DNA from: Streptomyces fradiae ATCC 10745 = DSM 40063
Lineage (GTDB): Bacteria; Actinomycetota; Actinomycetes; Streptomycetales; Streptomycetaceae
NCBI RefSeq assembly: GCF_008704425.1
Contig: NZ_CP023696.1
Span: forward strand, 4,256,501 to 4,320,500
Direction of reading: 5' to 3'
DNA: 64,000 bases
This document shows, one piece after another, positions 56,200 to 63,389 of the stretch; positions within the stretch are counted from its first letter, which is position 1, and each line of letters opens with the position of its first letter. The notes under the pieces are model-generated. The model was not told the DNA's origin. It did not search any database and saw only the letters and a program-made list of their open reading frames with translations. The translations under genes and the position numbers were made by a program.

Positions 56200-56610
56200 A
56201 TGACGTTCCGCTTCACCGCCCGCGTTGCGAGCGCGGAAATCGACCCCGACGGCTATTTCATCGAAGCCGGGCTCGCGGAGTGCGAGGACGGTCCTGGCTT
56301 CCACCTGGCGTTCATGGCAGGTGGGGAAGAACCCGATGACCAGGAGATCGCCTTGGGAATGGACACCCATTGCCTGGTCACGGCGGGGCAGGGAACCGCC
56401 TATGGCTGCGTGCGCGAAGCCGTCCTGGAAGGCAATGTCCTCCGCGTCATGCTGGACCCCGAGGCGTTGGAAAGCCTTCGGTTGGAGGACAGTGAGATCG
56501 AAGCAGTCATCGAGGCACCGGCTCAAAAGGTGTCCCGGTTCCTGGAGACTCTTGCTCAGGTGCTCGCCTATGGGCGGGCGGACGCCGCGCCTGCGCGAGT
56601 AGCCGTCTGA
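56200..56610 (+). CDS. Imm10-family immunity protein
   Basis: A 136-residue protein. The pattern FRFTARVASAEIDPDGYFIE, FHLAFMAGGEEPDDQEIALG, MDTHCLVTAGQGTAYGCVRE and LEGNVLRVMLDPEALESLRL matches Imm10 immunity proteins that guard against polymorphic toxins. No toxin gene is visible nearby. GC content is clearly lower than that of neighbours, suggesting transfer. The start ATG 56200 fits the domain; GATAGAG upstream is a weak ribosome site. Confidence 0.78.
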   Translation: MTFRFTARVASAEIDPDGYFIEAGLAECEDGPGFHLAFMAGGEEPDDQEIALGMDTHCLVTAGQGTAYGCVREAVLEGNVLRVMLDPEALESLRLEDSEIEAVIEAPAQKVSRFLETLAQVLAYGRADAAPARVAV

Positions 56611-56930
56611 TGTGAGAAGAGAGACCACACCGCGCTTGACGGTCGGCATCGCCAAGACGCCCGCTGCCCGCCGAGCGCTGTCCGCCACGGCGCCGGGCGG
56701 GGTCGGCCGAGGCGCCGGGGGTCTCGCCCGGTGGTGGTCCGGGGGCGGGGGCGCGGCGCCGGTGCGTGTTCTCGCCATCTCGCCGTCGGGGACGGCCACC
56801 CGCTGCCACCGCGGGCTACTTTGAGTGGGCGGCCGGGTGACCGCACCGCACGGCGCGCGGCGTCGACGCGCGCCCGTCCGCGGCGCCGTTCGCCCGACCG
56901 GACCTGGTCAATCGAATCAAGGGAGGCACA
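56611..56930. other. 320-bp gap before I36-like gene
   Basis: No gene or repeat recognised. AAGGGAGG at 56919-56926 is the ribosome site for the next gene. Confidence 0.4.
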
Positions 56931-57281
56931 GTGTCCGTCCTGCGCAAGACCCTGGTCATGGCCGCGGCCCTGGCCGGTGTACTCGTCACCGCCCACCCGT
57001 CCTCCGCCGCCCCCGTCCCCGCCCGCGAGCTGGCGGGCAGCTGGCACGCCTACGCCTCGACGGGCTTCTCCGGCCTGGACCGGTGGTTCTCCGGGAACAC
57101 CGGCGAATGCAAGTACGTCGGCGACAGCTGGAACGACCGCATCCGCTCCGCCCGCACGGAGAGCGCCACCCGCGTGGAGCTGTGGGACAACTGGAACTGC
57201 ACGGGCGGCGCGATCGTCATCGACCGCACCGGCTACGGCAGCATCGGCGCCTGGGTCAGCGCCTACCGCGTCGCCAACTAG
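56931..57281 (+). CDS. Secreted peptidase-inhibitor I36 / beta-gamma-crystallin-like protein
   Basis: A 116-residue protein from GTG 56931 with AAGGGAGG upstream. Signal peptide LVMAAALAGVLVTAHPSSAA, then a compact domain: HAYASTGFSGLDRWFSGNTG, ECKYVGDSWNDRIRSARTES, RVELWDNWNCTGGAIVIDRT, GYGSIGAWVSAYRVAN. Two cysteines likely form a disulfide. The Greek-key spacing and SWNDRIRSAR replace the D-N-x-S-S motif of I36 metalloprotease inhibitors. Function outside the cell is inferred. Confidence 0.78.
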   Translation: MSVLRKTLVMAAALAGVLVTAHPSSAAPVPARELAGSWHAYASTGFSGLDRWFSGNTGECKYVGDSWNDRIRSARTESATRVELWDNWNCTGGAIVIDRTGYGSIGAWVSAYRVAN

Positions 57282-57362
57282 CACGTGCCCGGCCGGCCAT
57301 GTGACGGTTCGGAACGCGTGTCGTCGTCCCGGGCGCGGGTGGGGGCGGCGAACCGATCGACG

Positions 57363-57396
57363 CCGGGTGGGAACGGCCCCGGCCGTTCCCACCCGG
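57363..57396. terminator. 16-bp perfect-stem hairpin
   Basis: CCGGGTGGGAACGGCC (57363-57378) pairs with GGCCGTTCCCACCCGG (57381-57396) with a 2-base spacer. It ends the transcript of the I36-like gene. Confidence 0.82.
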
Positions 57397-57430
57397 TCAA
57401 CACAGGCGTCGTGACAGGTGATCGAAGGCA

Positions 57431-57565
57431 GCACCTGTGGTCGCCTGACAGGACCTGGGAACGCCTGCGCAGTGCGTTCAGGCCGACGTCGGCGCGCTGG
57501 GGAGATCGACCGGGGCGTCTCGGAGGACGCCACCGTCGTGCAGGCCCATCGTCACGCCGTCGATT
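57431..57565 (+). pseudogene. IS5-family transposase relic, frameshifted
   Basis: One frame reads HLWSPDRTWERLRSAFRP, another GEIDRGVSEDATVVQAHRHA. In intact IS5-type transposases these are adjacent (WSADGTWERL... then GEIDWTVSVDSTVVRAHQHA), with the Asp of the DDE site in the second block. A frameshift near 57485 joins them and the rest of the element is missing or unrecognisable. The surrounding 57397-57753 holds no other gene. Confidence 0.65.
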
Positions 57566-57753
57566 CCGGCACCGGAACCGACCGCCGTACGCCCGGAGGG
57601 GCGCGCCCGGCGGAAGGCCGCCTGACCCTGGAAGCGGCAGGGGCAACAGCGTGAACGGGCGCCGCGACCCCGCACGCCCGGCTCGATGGGCGATGCGGCC
57701 GGACAGTCCCGGCCGCAGCCGTCACGGGATCGTCGCGACCAGCGCGCCCACCC

Positions 57754-58074
57754 CTAGAGGGGGATCAGGTCGGCGTCGATGGGCACACTGAGGGGGATGT
57801 TGCGTTGGTTGACCAACCCGAGCCCGGTGTCGGCGCCGCCGCACTGGTTGAAGGGGCTGCCGAGAGGCAGCCCGGCGAGATTTCCGTTGGCGGCTCCGGT
57901 GCCGTGGGTGGTGATCCCGTCGGCTCGGGTCCCGTGGTGGTTGGCGCAGTCGGTGCCGAAGGCGGGTGACAGGACGTCACCTACGCCACCGGCCCAGGCT
58001 GGGGACGCCATCTGGGCGGCCCCCAGGAGAGTCACCGTCGCAACGGCTCCGCGAGTCAGAACGCGAGTCATCAT
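57754..58074 (-). CDS. Small secreted protein, chaplin-like in composition but unassigned
   Basis: A 106-residue protein from ATG 58074 (58071 also possible). Signal peptide VATVTLLGAAQMASPAWAGG. The mature part SPAFGTDCANHHGTRADGIT, GAANGNLAGLPLGSPFNQCG, ADTGLGLVNQRNIPLSVPID contains two cysteines and is rich in Gly, Asn and hydrophobic residues. The SPAFGTDCANH stretch recalls the chaplin end, but the domain does not otherwise fit. No function claimed. Confidence 0.7.
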   Translation of the reverse strand: MMTRVLTRGAVATVTLLGAAQMASPAWAGGVGDVLSPAFGTDCANHHGTRADGITTHGTGAANGNLAGLPLGSPFNQCGGADTGLGLVNQRNIPLSVPIDADLIPL

Positions 58075-58337
58075 GGGTTGCTCAACGACGGCGCACCGCG
58101 GTGGGTACGACCTTCCGACCTCTCGGGTCGATCATGTGATTGGCCAGGCTAAGCCGATCGAGGGGGCATTTCGTCGCCTCCGCTCGGACCATCCCGGTCC
58201 GCCCCGACGGCCACACAGGCTGGGCTGGGCCGGGGAGCCCGCACGGGGGCCGGCACGCCACGAGAGGCGTGGAAGCGCAGGCCCGAGCGGGGCCTCACCC
58301 CCGGACGAGAGGCCCATCGGCGTCCGCAAGCGGCGGC

Positions 58338-59291
58338 TCACACCGCGTTCGCGCAGTGCCGGGAGACCTGCCGCAGCGCGTCCAGCAGCTCGGGCGGGCC
58401 CTCCACCGAGAAGGGCAGGCCCAGCGCCGCGAGGTACACGGCCAGCCTCAGCGGTGTGGCCGCGCCGATGTGCAGGAGGCACCGCTCGCCGTCGAGGTCC
58501 TCCACCCGGGCCACCGGCGGCACCAGTTCGCCGACCCGCGCGGCCGGCGCGCGGACGGTCGCCACCGTGCGGCAGGGGCCCAAGGCCGAGGCCACGCCCC
58601 GGGTCACCATCTCGGCTGCCTCACCCGGCCGCAGGGGCCGGCCCGTGAAGGTCGGGCCCGGCGGCGTACGGGGTGTCAGCCGGTCCACGCGGAAGGTCCG
58701 CCAGCCGTCGCGCTCCACGTCCCACGCCACCAGGTACCAGCGGCGTCCGGTCGACACGAGCCGGTGCGGTTCGGTGTCGCGCAGGGTGGCCGTGCCGTGG
58801 TGGTCGCGGTAGTCGAACCGCACCCGCCGCCGCTCCCGGCAGGCGGCGGCCAGCGCCGCCAGCACGTCCGGATCGACGGGCGGGCCGCCGCCGGGAAGCG
58901 GCACCGTGGACGCCGCCAGAGCGGACACGCGGGGTCGCAGCCGGGCGGGGAGCACCCGTTCGAGCTTGCCGAGCGCGCGGAGCGCGGTCTCCTCGATGCC
59001 CTCCACCGCCTGGGCCGTGACGGTACGCAGGCCGATCGCCACCGCGACGACCTCCCCGTCGTCCAGCAGCAGCGGCGGCAGCCGGGCGCCCGGCCCCAGC
59101 CTGTACCCGCCGGCCGTACCGGACGTCGCCGTCACCGGGTAGCCGAGGCCGCGGAGCCGTTCGACGTCGGAGCGGACCGTCCGTGTGCTGACGCCGAGCC
59201 GCCCGGCCAGCTCCGGGCCCGGCCAGTCGACGCGGCTCTGGAGCAGTGACAGCAGCCGCAGCAGGCGCGCGGCGGGATCTCTCCTCGTCAT
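58338..59291 (-). CDS. YafY/WYL-domain transcriptional regulator
   Basis: A 317-residue protein from ATG 59291. N-terminal HTH_11 domain (ARLLRLLSLLQSRVDWPGPE, LAGRLGVSTRTVRSDVERLR), central WYL domain (RRVRFDYRDHHGTATLRDTE, PHRLVSTGRRWYLVAWDVER, TFRVDRLTPRT) and the WCX C-terminal part. It is divergent from the SDR gene 96 bases away and probably regulates it. Confidence 0.9.
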   Translation of the reverse strand: MTRRDPAARLLRLLSLLQSRVDWPGPELAGRLGVSTRTVRSDVERLRGLGYPVTATSGTAGGYRLGPGARLPPLLLDDGEVVAVAIGLRTVTAQAVEGIEETALRALGKLERVLPARLRPRVSALAASTVPLPGGGPPVDPDVLAALAAACRERRRVRFDYRDHHGTATLRDTEPHRLVSTGRRWYLVAWDVERDGWRTFRVDRLTPRTPPGPTFTGRPLRPGEAAEMVTRGVASALGPCRTVATVRAPAARVGELVPPVARVEDLDGERCLLHIGAATPLRLAVYLAALGLPFSVEGPPELLDALRQVSRHCANAV

Positions 59292-59387
59292 GCGGCCCAG
59301 TCTCGCGCGCGTCGCGGAAGCCCGGTTTCCGCGAGGGCTGCCATGGTGTGCCCGCGTCGTACAGCACACGTACCGAAGGGGATCTTC

Positions 59388-60119
59388 ATGCAGGCGGCAG
59401 TGGTGACGGGCGGGTCGCGCGGGATCGGGCGCGCGGTGGTCGAACGGCTCGCGGGCGACGGGGCCACGGTGGTGTTCGCCTACGTCTCCGACGAGCGGGC
59501 GGCCCGCGAGGTGGAGGAGGCATGCGGCGGGAGGGCCGTCGCCGTACGCGCCGACGTGGCGCGGCCCGAGGAGGTGGAGCGGCTGTTCGCCACGGCCGAC
59601 GGGGTCTTCGCCGACCATGGCGCGGGACCGCTGTGGGCCCTGGTGAACAACGCGGGCGTCATCGACCACACTCCGGTCGGCGCGCTGACGGCGGAGGCGT
59701 TCGACCGGGTGATGGCGGTCAACGCGCGCGCCGCGTTCCTCGCGGTACGGGAGGCGGCCCGCCGGATGGGCGACGGCGGTCGGATCGTCACGGTCTCCTC
59801 CACCGGCACCGCGTGGCCCAGCGCGGGCGAGGCGGTGTACGCGGCGAGCAAGGCGGCGGTCGAGCAGCTGACCCGCGTGGCCTCACGGGAGCTGGGGCGG
59901 CGCGGGATCACGGTCAACGCGGTGTCACCCGGACCCACCGACACCGACATGCTCCGCACCGGTGCCTCCCCGGAGGCGGTGGCGGGCGTGGCGCACATGA
60001 CGGCACTGGGCCGGGTGGGCACCCCCGCGGACATCGCGGCCGTGGTGGCACTGCTGCTCAGTCCCGACGCGGCCTGGCTCACCGGCCAGAACCTCGTCGC
60101 CGACGGCGGCCTGGTGTGA
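59388..60119 (+). CDS. Short-chain dehydrogenase/reductase
   Basis: A 243-residue SDR from ATG 59388 after GAAGGGG. Cofactor motif VVTGGSRGIGRAVVERLAGD (TGxxxGIG), NNAGV, catalytic Ser in TVSSTGTAW and Tyr-x3-Lys in YAASKAAVEQL, and the C-terminal SPGPTDTDM and GRVGTPADIAAVVALLLSPD blocks. 3-oxoacyl-ACP-reductase-like (FabG) class. Substrate unknown. Regulated by the divergent WYL protein. Confidence 0.92.
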   Translation: MQAAVVTGGSRGIGRAVVERLAGDGATVVFAYVSDERAAREVEEACGGRAVAVRADVARPEEVERLFATADGVFADHGAGPLWALVNNAGVIDHTPVGALTAEAFDRVMAVNARAAFLAVREAARRMGDGGRIVTVSSTGTAWPSAGEAVYAASKAAVEQLTRVASRELGRRGITVNAVSPGPTDTDMLRTGASPEAVAGVAHMTALGRVGTPADIAAVVALLLSPDAAWLTGQNLVADGGLV

Positions 60120-60241
60120 CGGAGCCCGCCGTCGCGGGCCACGGACCGCCCGGTGGATGACCACTGGACCCGCCCGCCCCCTCGCGTCGTAGGGTGCGCT
60201 GCGCCGACGCGGTCGGCGCGCTCGGCGGAGGGGGACGGTGC

Positions 60242-60766
60242 ATGGCTGACCTGTACGAGATCTGGCAGCGGGCCGAGGTGGCGCGCAGGCTCGACGTGCT
60301 GTCGGGCTTCGTCGCGATGTGCGTGGCGGGGGACGGTGACGCGCGCCGCCGTCTCGCCCGGCTGGCCGACGGCGCGGAGGCGGCCCTCGCCGCATCGCCC
60401 CCCGATCTGGAGCTCGCCCAGCGGCACCTGGACGCACTCGTGCGGTGGGCCGACACGGAGTGGGCCGACCACCCCTACCGCCCCGTGGAGGCCCGCCCCG
60501 ACGAGGCCGACCGGCAGACGCGGGACTATGCCAAGGACCTCCGGCACGGCGCCCTCCCGGACCCGGTCCGGGACGAGATGGGCCGGATCGAACTGGGCCT
60601 GGAGGTGCGGTTCCTGGCCCTGTGCCGCCGCCCGGACCTGGACTGCCGGGCCCGCGAGGACGTCTTCTACACCGCCGGGCGCGCCGCCATGGCCCTCGAC
60701 CTGGGCCACCTGGAGGCGGCGGAGCGGGAGCTGCGGCGCATGGAGCGGGTGGGGTGCGAGGGGTAG
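60242..60766 (+). CDS. Hypothetical helical protein
   Basis: A 174-residue, helix-rich, charged protein from ATG 60242 after GGAGGGGG. No known domain is recognised. Segments DLYEIWQRAEVARRLDVLSG, DLELAQRHLDALVRWADTEW and EDVFYTAGRAAMALDLGHLE suggest a TPR-like helical bundle. No signal peptide or membrane helix. The upstream ribosome site makes it a credible gene; function unknown. Confidence 0.7.
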   Translation: MADLYEIWQRAEVARRLDVLSGFVAMCVAGDGDARRRLARLADGAEAALAASPPDLELAQRHLDALVRWADTEWADHPYRPVEARPDEADRQTRDYAKDLRHGALPDPVRDEMGRIELGLEVRFLALCRRPDLDCRAREDVFYTAGRAAMALDLGHLEAAERELRRMERVGCEG

Positions 60767-60806
60767 CGGGGAGCGCCGGCGCGACGGTCACGCGAGCGCC
60801 CTGACC

Positions 60807-61262
60807 TCACTCGGACGCGGAACCGGACGAGACCCGGCCGAGGTCCAGTTCGGCCCAGACGGTCTTGCGGGGTGCCGGGCCTTCGGCGAGGCCCCACCGG
60901 TCGGCGAGTGCGGTGACGATCAGCAGGCCGCGGCCGTGCTCGCTGTCGGGTGGGGGTACCCGGGGGACGGGTACGGCTTCGGCGCGCGTGTCGGTGGCCT
61001 CGATGCGCAGGACGTGGCCGTCGTCTTGCAGTTGCAGGACCAGGAGGAACTTCCGGCCGGGTACGCGTCCGTGGACGGCCGCGTTGGCGGCGAGTTCGGC
61101 GACGATCTGGAGGGCGTCGGCGGCCTGTTCCCGGTGCACGCCGTGGTCGCGCAGCCACGCGGCGGCCAGCTCCCGCCCGAGCCGCGCACCCGCCCGCGAG
61201 GAGGGCAGCTTCATCTGCATGCTGCTCGGCCGCGTGAGGAGGTCAGGGAAGTCGTGGTTCAT
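60807..61262 (-). CDS. RsbW-like ATP-binding protein (HATPase_c), copy 1
   Basis: A 151-residue GHKL-type protein. Motif N (QIVAELAANAAVHGRVPGRK) and motif G region (DSEHGRGLLIVTALADRWGL) are present. Such proteins pair with XRE/DUF397 genes in Streptomyces and resemble anti-sigma kinases of SpoIIAB/RsbW type. Divergent from the XRE-TPR gene at 61408. The stop follows AELDLGRVSSGSASE. Its coding region from 60840 to 61214 is duplicated at 62821-63195. Confidence 0.88.
   Translation of the reverse strand: MNHDFPDLLTRPSSMQMKLPSSRAGARLGRELAAAWLRDHGVHREQAADALQIVAELAANAAVHGRVPGRKFLLVLQLQDDGHVLRIEATDTRAEAVPVPRVPPPDSEHGRGLLIVTALADRWGLAEGPAPRKTVWAELDLGRVSSGSASE
60840..61214. repeat. 375-bp direct duplication, copy 1
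   Basis: Bases 60840-61214 match 62821-63195 (offset 1981) with six substitutions. The unit covers the ATP-binding protein from MKLPSSRAG to AELDLG. Confidence 0.92.
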
Positions 61263-61325
61263 GCGCACGAGGAGACCGCGCCCGGACCCGTCGGCGACAG
61301 GCGCGACCGCGCACCGCGTACCTCG

Positions 61326-61342
61326 TTTGCACGCTGTGCAAA
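61326..61342. promoter_or_regulatory. Palindrome TTTGCAC-GCT-GTGCAAA upstream of XRE-TPR gene
   Basis: Perfect 7-base arms in the 145-base gap between the ATP-binding gene and the XRE gene. It is a good candidate autoregulatory operator for either divergent promoter. Confidence 0.65.
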
Positions 61343-61407
61343 GGACGTACAACCGGGCCCGTCCCAAGGCGCCTCGCCGGGAGACTGGGTCCCGCAGGAG
61401 GTGAGCA

Positions 61408-62796
61408 GTGGACAGCACTCATCCGATCTGGCGCTCAGCGGCCATGCGTGACGCCCTCACCCGCCGGGACGCCGGCGCGATCGTCAGGCTGACCCGCCGC
61501 GCGGCGGACATCACGCTCGCCGAACTGGGCCGGCAGGTCGGTTACACCGCCGCCTCGCTCTCCCGGATGGAACGGGGCAAGCAGCCGCTGCGAGACGTCC
61601 TGCTCCTCCAGCGGCTCGCCGACTGCCTGGACATCCCGCCGCGCCTGCTCGGGCTCGCACCGCGCCACGAGCACGAGGCGTCGGACGGGCCCGGCGCCAC
61701 TAGGGTGGGGACGCACGCCCTGTCCGGCGAAAGGGGAGACGACCCGGTGCGACGCCGACAACTCCTGGCGACCCTGGCCGCAGCCACCACCAGCACCGTC
61801 CTCGCCCCGACGTCTGCCGCGCAGGCCCAGCCCCGCCACCAGCCGAGTATGTCCGGCCTGGTGGACCTCCTGCTCCACCGCCCTCACGGGGCCGACCCCA
61901 CCGCCGACCCCACGCCCGCCACCGTCACCGCGGCGGTCCGCGCCTCCCGGCAGGACTTCGGCGCCTGCCGCTACGACGCCCTCGCCCGTGCGCTGCCGAG
62001 CCGGATCGCACTCGCCCAGGCCCTCGGCGCGAGCGGACACACCGAGCAGGCGGCGACCGCCGTCGCCGAGCTCTACACCACGGCGACCCGGCTCTGCATC
62101 AAGCTCGGTGAGGACGGCCTCGCCGCCGTCACCGCCGACCGTGCCCTCACCGCGGCGCTCGGCGGCGCGGACGCCCTCACCGTCGCCGAGGCGCACCGCA
62201 TGGTCTCCTCCGCCTGGCGCCGCCAAGGGCACCATGCCCGCGCCGCCGACGTCGCCGTCGCGGCGGCCCGGCAGCTCGCCGCCGACCGTACCTGCGACGT
62301 GACCGAGCGGCTTTCCGTACAGGGCGATCTGTACGCCACCGCCGCCTACACCGCCGCCAAGCAGGGCGACCGGCACACCGCGCACGTCCTCATCGCCGAG
62401 GCCGAGGCGACCGCCCGGCAGCTCGGTCACGACGCGCAGCTCCGGGGCAGCGTCTTCGGCCCCAGCCAGGTCCTGCTGCACAGGATCTCCGTCAGCCATC
62501 TACTCGGTGACGCCGGTCAGGCCATCGAGCACGCCCGTCGCGTGGACCCCGCCGCGCTGCCGACCACCGAGCGGCAGGCCCGGTACTGGATCGACGTGGC
62601 CCGCGCCTTCGGCCAGTGGGGCAAGCCCGACCGCTGCTACCGGGCCCTCCTGGCCGCCGAACGGGCCGCCCCCCAGGAGGTCCGACGGGGCCCGGTCCGG
62701 GCCCTGACCGCCGGGCTCCTGCGCCACGACCGCACCCTCCCCGGCGTACGCGCCTTCGCCCACCGCACCGGCGCCCTCACCGCCGGCACGGCCTGA
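61408..62796 (+). CDS. XRE-family regulator with TPR-like domain
   Basis: A 462-residue protein from GTG 61408, preceded by AGGAGGTGAGCA. N-terminal Cro/C1 HTH (VRLTRRAADITLAELGRQVG, YTAASLSRMERGKQPLRDVL), then an Ala-rich hinge (residues 115-140) and a helical TPR-like C-terminal half (ALARALPSRIALAQALGASG, through YWIDVARAFGQWGKPDRCYR, ALLAAERAAPQEVR). The architecture is common in Streptomyces pleiotropic regulators. The 3' end overlaps, antisense, the run-on tail of the second ATP-binding copy. Confidence 0.88.
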   Translation: MDSTHPIWRSAAMRDALTRRDAGAIVRLTRRAADITLAELGRQVGYTAASLSRMERGKQPLRDVLLLQRLADCLDIPPRLLGLAPRHEHEASDGPGATRVGTHALSGERGDDPVRRRQLLATLAAATTSTVLAPTSAAQAQPRHQPSMSGLVDLLLHRPHGADPTADPTPATVTAAVRASRQDFGACRYDALARALPSRIALAQALGASGHTEQAATAVAELYTTATRLCIKLGEDGLAAVTADRALTAALGGADALTVAEAHRMVSSAWRRQGHHARAADVAVAAARQLAADRTCDVTERLSVQGDLYATAAYTAAKQGDRHTAHVLIAEAEATARQLGHDAQLRGSVFGPSQVLLHRISVSHLLGDAGQAIEHARRVDPAALPTTERQARYWIDVARAFGQWGKPDRCYRALLAAERAAPQEVRRGPVRALTAGLLRHDRTLPGVRAFAHRTGALTAGTA

Positions 62797-63243
62797 CCTC
62801 CGTTCCGGATCCGCACACCCGAGGTCCAGTTCGGCCCAGACGGTCTTGCGGGGTGCCGGGCCTTCGGCGAGGCCCCACCGGTCGGCGAGTGCGGTGACGA
62901 TCAGCAGGCCGCGGCCGTGCTCACTGTCGGGTGGGGGCACCCGGGGGACGGGTACGGCTTCGGCGCGCGTGTCCGTCGCCTCGATGCGCAGGACGTGACC
63001 GTCGTCTTGCAGTTGCAGGACCAGGAGGAACTTCCGGCCGGGTACGCGTCCGTGGACGGCCGCGTTGGCGGCGAGTTCGGCGACGATCTGGAGGGCGTCG
63101 GCGGCCTGTTCCCGGTGCACGCCGTGGTCGCGCAGCCAGGCGGCGGCCAGCTCCCGCCCGAGCCGCGCACCCGCCCGCGAGGAGGGCAGCTTCATGCTCA
63201 ACTCGCCTGTGGGCGGGGGCAGAACGGTGTCGGTGTGGTTCAT
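62500..63243 (-). CDS. RsbW-like ATP-binding protein, copy 2 with run-on C-terminus
   Basis: From ATG 63243 a short unique start (MNHTDTVLPPPTGELS) leads into the same 125-residue HATPase core as copy 1, identical in protein sequence. After AELDLG the original stop is lost and the frame continues about 107 residues (CADPERRSGRAGGEGAGAVG onward), antisense to the 3' third of the XRE-TPR gene, ending at 62500. The domain itself is complete, so the protein could be active; the tail is probably an accident of the duplication. Confidence 0.7.
   Translation of the reverse strand: MNHTDTVLPPPTGELSMKLPSSRAGARLGRELAAAWLRDHGVHREQAADALQIVAELAANAAVHGRVPGRKFLLVLQLQDDGHVLRIEATDTRAEAVPVPRVPPPDSEHGRGLLIVTALADRWGLAEGPAPRKTVWAELDLGCADPERRSGRAGGEGAGAVGEGAYAGEGAVVAQEPGGQGPDRAPSDLLGGGPFGGQEGPVAAVGLAPLAEGAGHVDPVPGLPLGGRQRGGVHATGVLDGLTGVTE
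62821..63195. repeat. 375-bp direct duplication, copy 2
   Basis: Second copy of the unit at 60840-61214. It starts directly after the XRE-TPR gene end region and stops at the Met codon of MKLPSSRAG. Confidence 0.92.
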
Positions 63244-63389
63244 GTCACAGATCGTGGCTGCGGAGTCATCGTGTCCGCCAGTGATCTCGTGCGTGCGTAC
63301 AGTCACTGTCAGGTGCCGGACGGCGCCTGTCCTGCCTGTCGACGGAGGTGCGCGGGCAGGGCGTGCACGGTTGCGGTGGTACGTCGGAG

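Noticed and set aside
57754..58074. True chaplin
   Set aside because: Only a short stretch resembles the chaplin end; the conserved chaplin core with its cysteine spacing is not present.
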